A stretch of 64,000 bases of DNA, taken from positions 1-64,000 of the forward strand of contig WIXG01000111.1 in assembly GCA_009869945.1 (NCBI GenBank), given 5' to 3'. The notes beneath the pieces are model-generated. The model did not search any database and had not been told where the DNA came from. It was given only the letters and a program-made list of their open reading frames with translations. This stretch comes from Mesaphorura yosii. Lineage: Eukaryota; Arthropoda; Collembola; Poduromorpha; Tullbergiidae. The position numbers and the translations under genes are program-made. Of this stretch, positions 50,870 through 63,013 are shown one piece after another. Position 1 is the first letter of the stretch. Each line of letters begins with the position of its first letter.

Positions 50870-53070
50870 TTAGGGTCTCTCGAACGTTAAAAGATGATTC
50901 CAGAAATTCATTCTCAGGCGAAACTGTCCACTGACGACCTTCGTTTCCTCGTGCAGGTCTAGCCAACGAATTTCTCGTGTCTTGATGTCGTCGGGGCGGA
51001 TGTTGGGCCACTCTTGGTTCGGCGGTGACCAAATGTCAGTTGGAATTCTGAAAATGAATCAATATTGGTTACAGTTCAGTTCAGGTAAAAAGAAGCCACG
51101 AATACTAAAGTTAACTAAGCTTACCCGTTATCAGCGAAGGAGGTCCACAGTTTGATGATATTCCTCGAGAATTCAATGTCTTTAGAGCGACTGAGCGGTC
51201 TGGACCAAATTCCGTCAAAGAAGTATTGAATATCATCACCATGTGCAACGCCAAGCGCCTCCTTGATGCCATAAACTTCCAGCACAGATGATGCGCCAGT
51301 GTAACTCAGAATGTACGGATACACATTAACGTATCTCGCTAGGTTTAGCGCTTCCTCTTCGATGCCATGGACAAACCATCGATCCGAGTACATGTCAATC
51401 AACGCCTGTTTCGTGTGGTTGTCAATCTCCGCGTTGTTTGGAAAGTAAAAGTTGCGTATCTTGTTAGAGATATCCGGCCACCTGCTCGGATGAATGGCAG
51501 GATCCTCGTCATACACCAGCGTAATTGGAGCGATGCGATTAAATTGCTGGTTCAGTTGATTCAGAACGGTGGCGTTGCGTAAAACAGCTGTGGAACATAA
51601 TTGGCGTCAAATATCAATGTCAATTCAATTATGGCGAATTACGTAAACTAGTTCAAGAGCACGTACTCGCAGCGTGAAACAAAAGGCCTTCATCTTTCGC
51701 AATTCCCAAAATTACGTTAACTCGATTAAATCGACCGTCCTTCAGCAGCTTGTACGGGTAGTCGGGCAGGAAAACTTCTGCTCCACGGGAACGCTCCACG
51801 CATGGAGCGTACGTGATGTGAGGATCTTGATGCCATTTCTAAATTACATGCAGTATATACCGTATTTGTGACAAATGGCTACATGGAGAATACCACTTTT
51901 ATGAGCGTTCTTACAATGAATGTCTGCTTGGCAATCTCAGCCGCGGGTTTTTGCCTTATACACTGAACGAGTTCCCGCATGCTTCTCGTTGTCACACAAC
52001 CAATTTGCAAGCCCAGCTTTTGTGTGAGACTACTTGGCTTCAAGTTTATGGCCCATGGATTAAGCGCTGATCCAGCCTGCATTATTGCGTTCTTGAAGAG
52101 CGCTGGAGCGGAATAAACGAAGGTCAGCTCGATTGAACCACAACTTCCCAAAAATGCTCAAATAAAATGACAGTACGTACATCTGCTCATTGGCGATAGC
52201 ACTTGGTAAGAGACCGACGCTGCGCCAGCCGAAGAGCCAAGAATCGTCACCCGATTCCTGTCACCACCAAAGTTCATGATATTTTTCTTCACCCAGCGTA
52301 GGGCCACAGCTTGATCTTTGAGCCCCATATTGCCCTGAACTTCTCCATCGTCCGTGCACAAGAATCCTGCACAAGTGTCCAACAATCATGAAATGAACTC
52401 GTTGTTTTCAAATTAATAGGCAACTAGTCGGGGAACTTACCAAACGCTCCGACCCTGTAGTTGAATGTAACTAGTACGACTTCTTCATCCAGGATAAAAT
52501 CGGGCTTATAAAGCGCGGCGTGACCTTCTAAGAATCCACCGCCATAAATGTAGAAAAAAACTGGCAGCGAAGCGTTCGGCTAAATACGAGACAGCATGTT
52601 TTAGCAATTAATTATCAATGCAAGGGTTTGAAAAACTTACATTTACATTTGGCGTGAACACGTTTATGTAGAGGCAGTCCTCCGATCCAATAAATTTGCC
52701 CTTCTCAATTTGGGCACACGGCGAAGCGTATTTCGTGGCATCACGCAAGCCTTCCCACATCGTGGCAGCCTCCACTGGTGCCTGATCAAAGACAAATTCC
52801 CTCAAAGCTGTAAGCCTCAGGCTTAATCGCATTGCAAAGTTATCTTACCTGAAATCGTTTCGGCTTCTCCGCGTAAGGAATCCCCAGATACCCGTAGAAT
52901 TCGCGTCCATTTCTTGACCAGAGCACTTTGCCCTGAATAATGCCTTGGGAAATGTATAACTTGGGTGATAGTTTATCAGAGCTTCCAACAACTGCTATGA
53001 TAACTATCACGACAATTGCCAGCACCACCGTACTGGCAATCACAATCCATAGTTTGTGCTTCTGCTGCAT
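50870..53070 (-). CDS. Carboxylesterase 3 (type B, intact triad)
   Basis: Predicted 562 aa. Exons: 53070-52849, 52781-52641, 52579-52441, 52366-52181, 52102-51915, 51838-51667, 51587-51125 and 51047-50870. ATG at 53070; residues 8-29 (WIVIASTVVLAIVVIVIIAV) form a strong N-terminal membrane segment. Seen: GSEDCLYINVFTPN, oxyanion region YIYGGGF (Tyr in place of the usual His), Ser213 in LGSSAGA, Glu342 in KDEG and His465 in AHGDDI. Intron phases match the two esterases at 16.7-22.2 kb, except that the intron next to the catalytic His is absent. A minus-strand AATAAA is at 50830-50835. It stands alone in a gene-poor stretch about 29 kb from its relatives. Ester substrate unknown. Confidence 0.88.
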
Positions 53071-56000
53071 GCTTAATAAAACTCCGATATAAGGGCGCTC
53101 GGCTACTGAAACTGCTTAATAAACTTGGATTTTATTTCTTTTGTCTGGGATTTTGACTGGCATCGCTTGTTGCTGTTTGTTGGCACAATTGTAAAAAGGA
53201 AGCGAGACGCCTGTGGCTGACCCTGTCATGGCAAACACGAAGCTCACAGTTTAAACATACAATTGACTAGTCCAGAGCAGAAAGACAATGCACGATGAAA
53301 CGGATTTGCATCTGCCTGAATGACACACACTGGAGAGTCACAGGCAGGACATAATCATGGCATTCATGTTAACAAGTTGGTGGTACTTAATTCAAAGTGA
53401 TTGAGTTCAATTGTCATCGTGTCATAAAAATAAAGTAGCCAGTGCTGTCACAACACAAGTGCTAAACGATTCATTCTTCACTCTCCCCTGCCTTCCAGAC
53501 TTCCAGCTTCAGTTCAAGGCAGCACAAGATGGACAACTGCATGCAGGCAACAGAACAAAACGAAAGTCAGCAAACTCTGCTACTAATTAGAGTGCGTCGA
53601 CATAAATTCCATTACTACAGGCTGTCCAGAATATTCATTACGCGCTGTAGGTTCAGCCTGTCGCTCTTACTGCTGGTTGAGGGTGGACGCAATTGTTGAA
53701 GTTTGATTTCTACAAATAGCTTCGTGCTCTCAGAATCCAGGCTCAATGGGACGCAAAAAATTGTTTATTAATTTGTCTCCGTTTGCGTTTGCCCGTGTGT
53801 TTACGAAAAGTTTCCAAACTTCTTGCAGGGCTTCTGTTTCCGTACCGAAACTTTGCCAGAATCAAATTTTGGTGTTTCTCCTCTCGTCGGGCTTCCGTTC
53901 GCCAATTTTTGCAAAAAAATTTCCTAGAATTAGGAAAATTCCTCCTGCAAGCGTAGATAAAAGACGGAGTTGAAATGTCTCGGTACTCGTTATGTTTCCA
54001 TCAAAGGACTCTCAACGACATATGTCATTCATTTTGAAATCTAATTTGGACCATGCCCATTCATTCCACACGATTTCTAAGGAACTCCAATCTGAATGTG
54101 ACGCTAATGCTTTTGTAAGATGATACGCGGAAGCGTGTGAGAGAAAATACTCCTAATCCTACATTTAATGGTCAATGCACTGGTGCTCTTTGACTCCAAC
54201 TCCTCAAATCGGTGATGTTCCTTGTGCTCGTGTGTAGCCTTTATTCTAATAGTTAATGCTCAGTAAACTGGAACAAAGTGCCACCGTCCACTTCCCACGC
54301 GACTTTCGCTGTCAAATACGCTTCCTGGTTTTTTTCTCGAAGGAAGTCAAAGTCAGGCAACACAACTCAATTTGCTTGATACTTGGTGATGTGCCACCCG
54401 TCAGATTCCTGTAAGAATTAAGTAACCTGGTGCCAATTTACAACGCACACGTCTCCGAAGAGAGCCTCAGCTCATTCGTCGCCAAGTGAAGAAGTTACCG
54501 CCAATAGGGAAACCATTTTAATGGCCAATTTGGAACATCTGCACAACGGAAGAGCGCACTTGTTGCTTGCGCGTGGTCGTAATGTCGTAAATTAGTTGCT
54601 CTGCCGCTTCTGGTCTTGGTCTCGAATCTATGATCCAGTTTTATCCAGATCCTGAATCCAGATCTACAGATTTATGTTCACGATTGATTGCCCTCGGGTC
54701 CGTGCAATGTCCCGCTTGCTGTATTGCTTCTCAAATCGTACCTTGTCTTCTAAATAAAGAAAGTACCCGAGCCACACAGACACAGTAGACAGTAACAAAG
54801 TAGCGTTGGAGTTGTAGGTGTAATTCACCTGTTGCTTCTGTTGTTTGTGAGCATGGCCGGTACCATACCGTGGAGAAAGCTGTGCTCTCTGTAAGTTATG
54901 AGTTGTGGGTGGTTGTTGGAGGATCTCAAAAAGTGCGCAATACAACAGCTAAGGAAACTCGACCAGGGAGTCTTCCAAGCACTGACAGCAGGCAGATAGC
55001 AACATTAAAAGATTCTGCCAAGTAAAATATTATTTTCAGAACGAATTTAATAATAATGGTGAACACACACAACCTGAGCTTCTTTCCTTTCTAGCTGGCT
55101 GCTGGCAACGCGTTTTCTTTTCCTTTCTAGGAAGCCAAATCCTAAATCAAAGAAAGCTGAATTTAAGTTCATTAACATCGTGTCCCATTATTTCTGTCCA
55201 CTTTTTCACACTTTGTACGTGCAAGTTCATTCGTACCGATTTAATGGTAGTTGCAAGTTGTCTCAATTGGCGACGCTGAATACCAGACGACTAGGCTAGA
55301 GAAAGTTGGAGAAAGAATGTTGAATTTGGCCAACGCTGAATAGAAAACAGAAACCTAGCCCATGTCATGTGTTTCTGTTCTGCGCCAGCGTAGGCACATG
55401 AAAATCTTTATTTTCGCACGTGGGCTGTCGACAGTATGGAATGCCATGCTTGTGCCACCCGAGAGAGTGAAAATCCGAAATCGGGACTTTGTACGGTGCT
55501 GAAAGGCGACCGCTTTTTGCGCAACGTGACGTTGCTAAAGGGAAAGTGGCTAGGAGAATTTGTGTGTTACGCAATTGAACACGACAAGGACGAACGTGTA
55601 GCCTGGCCTGGCATGCGGAACCTCGTCACGTAACTTGTGAGACAATGAAATTTCAATGTTAACAAGGAGAAAGCAATAGCTAAAGCTAGTTGCTTTGAAC
55701 ACGAATGAACCGAAAAATGCAATGTAATGCAATACAGGAAAAGGAACCACCGTTAAATTATTGTGCACGTTACAGCAATATGCAATGCAAGCTCAGAAGA
55801 ATGTGAAAGCGAATGCTGTTTTCGTCTGTATTTATGCATACCATTTTCCTTTCCATCCGGATATTCTACTCTTCCCATTGATTTCAAGATTCCCAAACTC
55901 AAGCGGCGTAGTCAAGACTGCAGCAAGGCATGGCATGGCACAGCCTTCAGCAAGCTTGGAGAAAGTTTCAAGTGCTTTACTTTGCTTTACTTTGCTTGGA

Positions 56001-57633
56001 GCAGCTGCCAGTTTCTATTTGCCACAAGAAAGTAGCCACCACCTGCCTGTCTGGCTTGCACTTTTAGCAATGCAATGGTGAAAGCATTGGAATAGCAACA
56101 ACATAGGGAACGTTCGAGTAGAGCCTGACCTTATCGCCCACACACACGCGTCCGCGTCCTTCCCGGTACGCTGCTCTTGCTGAATGCTCAATCTCATTTG
56201 CTGGTAAAAGTCTCATTTTGCCCTGAACACGAGTCCTCTGCCCAGGGCTCAGATACCACGCGGATTCGCAGATGCAAATCTCTCACCACTGATTATTAAA
56301 TAACACGGTACATAAAACCACTTCAAAGCCGCGCAAAGCGCTGTTAATTAGTGCTGATCAAAAGTCAATTAATTGAAGTATTTCTGAGCTTAATTGGTAG
56401 TGTAATGAAAGCTCATTCATAAAAAGGATTAAAAAGCTTTGCGGTGGCTCGCCAGGCTCGCCTTGCACGACCAAACGCCAAATTGAATCATATTAAATGT
56501 CACGAACTACGAACAGAGGCAGGAAAAGCATCAGAATATGCTGGAGCGGCAGGAGCGAGTTTAGGTCAAAGACCCAGCTGGCGTGGCGACTAAGCTGGTG
56601 GACAGAAGCAGGCGTCATCTTTCACTGAAACATGGAACCAGACTTGTCGGTTTTTCGGAGCTCTATTTGGTCTAGTTCGACTGCAATTTCAATGTCAGTG
56701 TCAATCTGATGATTGTCCTTCATTTTAGTTTCTTGTCATGTATAAATAACGAATGCACCTAATTCCATCAATGAAATTCCATTGTTCAAGGTTCAATGTC
56801 TTGAAATGAAATGATTATTCTGAGAAGCGACTAATTCAATTATCGAATTCAGGCCGATCCGTTATTATGCGAGTCAAATACAGGCAGCAAGGATTGAAAT
56901 GGAACTAGAATCTAGTCTAGAACTGTCAACTATCAATTACTGATTTATCATTACCATTGCACTGCCACGCATTGCATTGCAATGTGCAACAGCTTTCCAT
57001 TTTCCAGCTTGCCCAACCGGCTGTCCTTCGCATGTCCTTCAAACCCAAGCCAAGACAAGCCTGTTGCAATTTGTTCTGTACTGCGGTGTGCTCGCGTGCA
57101 TAATAAGTTAACATAGTTCTTGTGGTGGTGCCGCGACTGCGAATCTCGCCCATATTGCAAAGAATCCGTCCGTGAGTTTGTTACGTGCGTAGTACAAATG
57201 TCGCAAAGCCACCAATGACTTGTTTACAAGAAGGCTTAACCTCCCAGCAGCAAGTTTCTCTCCATACGACGGAGAAAGAACTGCGCTGTGCTCTGCTGTG
57301 TTGCTTTCACCGCCCGACCGATTCACTCCGGCCATGCCGAATGGAGTCCTGGGTCCGGGTCCGTATGAATGAAAAATGAAAAGCTGAACATACGACCAGT
57401 AATGTACCACAAGAACGTTAGGATTTAGAATACGAAGAACCCACACAGAAAGTCGCTACTAAAACAAGAACGGCTGTGCGAAGCCAAAGCATTGCACTTC
57501 TCTATGGTTTTCGCTTTGACGTCAGCGAGTGGAATCGATCGATGGAGCTTTAGACTCCATACATGTACCTTGCACAAGTTAAAAGCGTAAATTAATTTTT
57601 AGTTTAGTTTACGTTTTAGTTTTTGGGTACAAA
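53071..57633. other. About 4.5 kb between esterase 3 and 7B2
   Basis: A divergent intergenic region. No family-like open frame is seen. GGAGAAAG occurs at 54872, 55308, 55666, 55958 and 57272, all on the plus strand. A CRE palindrome near 57.5 kb probably belongs to the 7B2 promoter. Confidence 0.5.
57517..57524. promoter_or_regulatory. CRE palindrome TGACGTCA in the 7B2 promoter
   Basis: A perfect CRE palindrome, 110 bp upstream of the 7B2 start codon at 57634. cAMP/CREB control is common for genes of the regulated secretory pathway. The motif is seen; its use is inferred. Confidence 0.5.
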
Positions 57634-58966
57634 ATGTGGATAAATTATTCGTTCCTAATTACAATCTCAAGTTTTGTTGTTGTTTGGGGATATGCACCAT
57701 TGAAACAGGTAAGTTGGGGCTCTTTCTGGTGCTGTGTGCTGGGGTATTGGGAAATATGTGAGGAAATTGGGATTAGTGCGAGGGCGAAAAATGGTTAACC
57801 TAATTGTGCTGTTTTTTTGCAGGAAAATGCACCTTCACTATACAATGAAATATCGCCAGGATCCCAATACCAACTCCTTCAAGATGGCGGATCGTTGTTA
57901 GATCACTTCAGTGACGTTGGAGATCAAAGACAGTTACTTAATTCCGGAAACAAGTGAGTCAAAGAGCTACAGTAGAAACAATTTCGCTTGGAAAATTTCG
58001 GGATGCAGTGACAAAAGTGAGTCGATGAACTACATGGGCGTTTTTCTTTTAATTATTTCAGAGATGTCGAGGACCTCGAGTCCATGCTACCCTACCGAAT
58101 ACCCAAGCAGATGGAGTACAGCGACCGGAGTGAAGCGGCAGCTGGAAGCGACTACGACTTTGGATTTGGAGAATTCAGTGGACAGCCCTCGATAAGGGAC
58201 CAAGAGTACCTGCAACACAGTTCTCTGTGGGGTCACAAGTACATTTCAGGCGGTGCTGGGGAAACACCTCACACGCTGGAACACCAAAGACCGGGAAGTC
58301 TAAATTCTGGGTTACCAGCACCGGCAGCATTCGATAAATCCGACTCGATCGCCACCAACAGCAACGTGAAAACTGATGCAGTCCTGCCCGCCTACTGCAA
58401 TCCACCAAATCCATGCCCAGTCGGCTTCACTGCCGAAGAAGGTTGCTTGGAAGTCTTTGAAAATTCCGCTGCTTTTTCACGGGCTTATCAAGCGTCTCAA
58501 GAATGCATGTGTGATACCGAGCACATGTTTGACTGCTCCAACAACAATCTTCACGAATCGGATGATTTGGAGCTAGAACAAAGTCAACAAGACTTCTTGA
58601 ATGAGCTACGAGTAAGTTGAATCTGGAATGTTTTACTAACAAGAAGTGAAGGATCGCTCTAATGTGTAATTTGCTGAAATTGCAGGGAACTGAAAACGAC
58701 GATGATCATAGAGTTATAGCTAAGAAATTCTATAACAAGAGGAATCACGACGAGAAGCTTAAACAAGTCAAGGAACTCGCCCACCTCGCTGCATTCGAAG
58801 CTCGGCAGTTCGACGGAGTGAACCCAGTAAGTTCATTGGCCGAAATGCCAATGTTAGTGGGAATTGATCAGTAATTAATTGAAGAATCGCATTGCAGGAC
58901 AACAACCCATTTCTACATGGTGACAAGCTTCCGATCGCAGCCAAGAAAGGAAATCGCGCTCTTTGA
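57634..58966 (+). CDS. Scg5: Neuroendocrine protein 7B2 (secretogranin V), PC2 chaperone
   Basis: Predicted 321 aa. 7B2 binds prohormone convertase 2 in the secretory pathway, supports its maturation and inhibits it through a C-terminal peptide. Exons: 57634-57708, 57823-57953, 58062-58611, 58686-58826 and 58898-58966. Signal peptide MWINYSFLITISSFVVVWG. The diagnostic block lies at residues 180-227: YCNPPNPCPVGFTAEEGCLE, FENSAAFSRAYQASQ, then CMCDTEHMFDC. The C-terminus NNPFLHGDKLPIAAKK matches the inhibitory CT peptide ending in xVAKK, here IAAKK. It lies alone in exon 5, so splicing could in principle remove it. The furin-type polybasic run of vertebrates is missing; only NKR near 271 could be cleaved. 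N-terminal residues 25-175 are poorly conserved and acidic. Confidence 0.93.
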
Positions 58967-60780
58967 AGATCTCGCTTGAGCGTAGCGAACATGAAACGAA
59001 AAGTAACACCAGGGAAAGATGTCGAAATATAAATTCTATTTTAGAAACAAAAGTGATAATTTGTAATTTATAGTTTCATTTTGTATGCGTGTTGTTTGTG
59101 GGAACTGATTAGAAATCGGAAGTCTTTTAGTTTTATAGCTTGGTACTCCCAACTCCTTTTAACTGTTGCTATCTCCTCTTTCCTTCAATGTTCAATGTGT
59201 GCAAAATTGTCACAAACCTCAGCCCGCTTTATCGCTTTAAGGTTGTCTGTGCATTGTGTTTAGTGTTTAGAGTTAGTATTTCAGTTATCCTGAACTAGGC
59301 TAAATGTAGTTTAAGTCGGTTGCAATGAAAATGCGGAGGCGGATTTTCTCCATCTGAAAAGTACACACATGGTGACGGACATGAAAACGCACATCAAATA
59401 TCCCTGCTCAGGGCACGGCGTGTCGGTGGTCTCACATTCCCCTCGTTGGGCATAAAGACGAGAAGAATTCGGGTAGTCGGGAGAAACATCACCCTAGAAT
59501 CGAATTTCGCTGACTGAGTTTAGGGATATTTGCTCTAGTTTAGGATTTTGATGTTTGATGCAAGCTCCAGAAATTGGCAATTCATATCCAAAATCCAAAT
59601 CTTCAATCAGATCACAATTTTGGTGCTAAAGTACAACTATTCGAATTTGAGACAATTCCTGTACGTACTGTGTACAAAAGTGAGGTTAATTAATTTGGGA
59701 CAATTTTATCCAAAATTGTTGGCTAGTCAAACCAAAGAGGAGATGTAAATATTATTTTGTATTTGTGAAATTATCGAAAATCAGGCTGAAATTGCAGATG
59801 ACTGCGTATAATTTCATTAACATTCAGATAGACAGGAGAAAGTTATTTAAGTTTAAGAGATAAGTCGATGTTTTCTTAATTAAATTCATCGTTTTCTGTG
59901 TATGTTTGAATTTTTACAGCGTTCAGACTTTTATCCTGAACTCGTATTCGGATTATTTCGTTCACGAAAAAAATACATTTCGATTGAATCAACTCAATTT
60001 GGCTTGTTAATTTCATACAATCGGTATTTACAAATTGGCAATTCACATCATTCTTAAGATTCATATTATTTTATGTGATAGACTAATAAAGCAGAAATTT
60101 GTTTTTGAAAACGCAACCGAGTACAATTCAATTCGGCCACCTGCGAAGGAACAACCTAGCTGGTTTCAGGTTATTCCAGTAGCAACAGCTTTTGAGAATT
60201 GCAAGATTTTCCATCCACATCTATGTCAAGCGGTACAACCAAAGTATTTATTGCGGTTCCGGAACGCTGCGCGTTGGAGAAAGTGTTAGAGAAAGGACAT
60301 CGTCATCGTCATCACGTCAGTCAACATCTGGACAGAAATAGGGATCATGTTCGTCTCAATCCAAAACGAAGGCCGCTCTCTAGATCGGAGATGTGTTGCG
60401 ATGCGGTGACAGGGACTCGCTCATTTGTACTTGTAATCTGCACATTTCATGAAAGATGAAAGAAAGGCAGGCTTGAAGACAGTCGTACATGGTACACAAC
60501 TTCGTATTGTATTCACAATTCACAGTAGGCAATTGAATGGCAACGCTAGCTGGGGAAAGACTGGCTCTTCGTAAATTCTTCATAAAAACAGAATGGCGAG
60601 GTCATCGGTTTGCGTATTCACTTTTACACACAGTTAATAAGCAGAGAGTCAGTGTACCATTTGAAATTAATTGACGAGTTATGGCAGTAAGAAATTGGAA
60701 TTCAAAGAAATCCAATTTGCAAAGTAAACAAGCAAAAATTTTCTCGTTCAAAAAGTGCTTTCCGACCATTTCCAGAAAAA
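58967..60780. other. 3' flank of 7B2
   Basis: A+T-rich sequence with no recognised gene. No close AATAAA is seen; the first is at 60084-60089, so the 7B2 3' UTR may be about 1.1 kb or use a variant signal. GGAGAAAG occurs at 59835 and 60276. Confidence 0.45.
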
Positions 60781-60791
60781 AAATGTCTGAG

Positions 60792-60805
60792 TTAGGTTAG
60801 GTTAG
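60792..60805 (+). repeat. Short interstitial TTAGG run
   Basis: Nearly three consecutive TTAGG units, the ancestral arthropod telomere repeat. At this length it may be chance. Confidence 0.35.
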
Positions 60806-61042
60806 CCTTGTTCGCGTTGGCCTCGGTTAGGTCGCGCCTGGTCCGCGAGAAAGAGAAGGAGTCATTGAGATAGAGAAATTGAAGTTGCAGATTCATCTTG
60901 CTGAACTCAATAAGAAATGTTAAGTTGGTTATTGACTTCGTTCCTTAAACTTATTCACTGATGAGTAGGCAAAGCTTAATTCCTAATAAGATTAAATATT
61001 ATTGCTAAATTCACAAAGATCCGTTCCTCTTCCTCTGCCAAA

Positions 61043-61462
61043 TCATTTCATCAATTCCATTCGGCGACCTGAATTGTGATTTTGAGCCGTGGGAGCGTCA
61101 TCTGTATTTTCGTCCCTTGAGTCTGGATCCAGTTCCAGCCAAGGGTCACATCCATGAATGTTGTTGTGCAATACACAACAAGCAACTATCCACCGGCAAG
61201 CCTTCCTGTGTCCCGTCTTCTTGTCAACTCATACCCGCAGCTCCCTTAGGCTCTGGAACCTGCTCTTCAGGATCCCAATCGCATGCTCAACTGCTCCTCT
61301 GACATGTGAAAAATGGTAATTAAAAACTTTCTCCTTCATGGGCTGGGTCGTTTTACCTTAAGCTTTTTCTGGTGTGACTCCGATTGGTCGTCTAAATAAA
61401 TTCCACACGAAAAGCATCTCCATTTGATGCTCAAATTTCTTTTTCTTCCCAAGTCTCGGCAT
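61043..61462 (-). mobile_element. Harbinger (PIF/Harbinger) transposase remnant, internally deleted
   Basis: The minus strand encodes the C-terminal end of a HARBI1-type DDE nuclease. Reading from about 61345 to 61043: KVFNYHFSHVRGAVEHAIGI then LKSRFQSLRELR, and after one in-frame TGA, KTGHRKACRWIVACCVLHNN. This matches the R-x-x-VEHAIGLLKGRFQSLR ... ACxxLHN tail of the family. Directly upstream, 61462-61358 reads MPRLGKKKKFEHQMEMLFVW and ends with TAA, which could be the protein start. The catalytic middle of the protein is missing, so the element looks internally deleted and cannot move by itself. Terminal inverted repeats were not identified. The ends of the DNA element are unknown. Confidence 0.72.
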
Positions 61463-62244
61463 TTTCTTATTGTTGGACACACTTATAAAGTCGTTATTTA
61501 CATATACTACTGAATGGATAAATTCACAAATTTCACTCCAGCAAGAAATTCAAATATTTACCTTGCGCAAAATCCAAAAACGAGTAATCTAACAATCATC
61601 TAAGTTCGCTCATGTTCGTATTCAATAATCAAAAAATCGTGGAATCTGGTAATCATAAAACCAGGCTCATCGTGAGTACGGTAATTATTTTACGATTTAA
61701 TTTTATGAGGCACTCGCTACGGCCATAAATTCGATTGGATGGATCTGTTTATTAACAACGAAACTTCAGTCAATGATTAAATGAAGCGGCGAACACGGTA
61801 ATCAGCACTATTGAATGCAATTCCAATAAATGAATGATATCTCACGAAATCTAAATTACGACCAATCTCGCTTCACGCTTGTCAATTCCAATGCCAATCC
61901 CGGATAATGAATCGAGGATCGCATTTTCATTCTCATTGTCTCCATGGCATTCACGTATTCGTAATATGATCCATGTTTTCGAGTTCGTCCAATGAGTGAA
62001 AGTAAACAAGGTAATGAAAATCTGAATCTGTCCAACTCGAATTTATCATTGAAGATTTCAACGCAATTTCCCTGGAGAATGCTTTCATCTGACGTTAACC
62101 GATCGTAATTAATGTCAACCTCTTTATCGCAAGGTGATGAAGCGTTAGTGTCCACGAATCATAGTCTTTAAATACCGGGAATTGTCGCGATTGCCTTCAT
62201 TTGCATTTTGTGACTTCTGGAGTGAAGTCATTTCGAGCCTAAAA
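61463..62244. other. Spacer upstream of the small membrane protein
   Basis: About 780 bp. A 100-codon minus-strand frame at 62155-61856 has no ATG at its head and no family resemblance. A missing 5' exon of the next gene may lie here. Confidence 0.4.
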
Positions 62245-63013
62245 ATGTGCATGTTGATTTCCGTCGAGGCGATCAGCAACGGAACAGTCATCATCGATGC
62301 CGTAAGTTACAATTTATCCTCCATGAGGACGAATCCAGCCTTTGTTTTGCCGTGTGTGATTTGTAGGCACTCGTTGTTCTTGCTTCTCTTGGCCTTGTGG
62401 TGTTTCTGTTTGTCAATGATATTGTTGAGGCAATTATTATACGAGATGCGTACGACGGAGTGAATAATGCCACCAAAGAGGAGAAGGACGCGTACGGTGA
62501 AAAAATTCGCTATGAATACTATCCGTTTCTGTATGTTTGCTGGGGTAAGATCAATTGGCTGCTGAGATTTTGCTGCACACAAATTTTTCCAGTTATTATT
62601 GCAATCCAATCTCTGTTATCCAACAGTTCTTGGAATCATCGTGCTCGCCCTCATCACAATTTACCTTCGTCGATCTCTGAAGGCGGTAATACTAATAAAA
62701 AGCCTTGCCCATGCTCAAAGACTCCGTCCGCGGAAAGCTGAATCTGAAAACTAATTGTTTTCAGAACAAATTCTGGGGACTTCGTATCTGGGCGCTGATG
62801 CACACCATCATCTTCTTGGTTTCACTTCCACTCTCGATTTACCTGATCGAAACCAGCGGCACTTTTACATCGGAGCACGTCCTGCTTCTGGTCCTGCACA
62901 TGTATCGCTTTGCAAGCGTCGTGATTGTCTCCTTCTACAGCATCGTCCTCCGATTCACTCTTGAGAATCCGGAGCCCGATCCCTTCATGTGTGTGGAGTA
63001 CAATTACTACTGA
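62245..63013 (+). CDS. Small four-pass membrane protein, unknown
   Basis: Predicted 180 aa from the ATG at 62245 (MCMLISVEAI). Exons: 62245-62301, 62367-62544, 62627-62685 and 62765-63013, with good splice sites and phases 0, 1 and 0. Hydrophobic segments: about VIIDALVVLASLGLVVFLFV, YPFLYVCWVLGIIVLALITI, IWALMHTIIFLVSLPLSIYL and VLLLVLHMYRFASVVIVSFY. The loop between the first two is charged and has NNAT, a possible glycosylation site. No family is recognised. The frame is open for 21 codons upstream of the ATG without another ATG, so a further 5' exon cannot be excluded. The one-helix-per-exon layout resembles the protein at 9720-10717. Confidence 0.7.

Noticed and set aside
60792-60805. 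TTAGG run as a possible telomere junction
   Set aside because: Fewer than three units, embedded in ordinary sequence. Listed as a repeat but not interpreted.
61856-62155. Minus-strand 100-codon frame (from GTG) upstream of the small membrane protein
   Set aside because: No ATG at its head and no family match. The opposite strand may hold the 5' region of a real gene.
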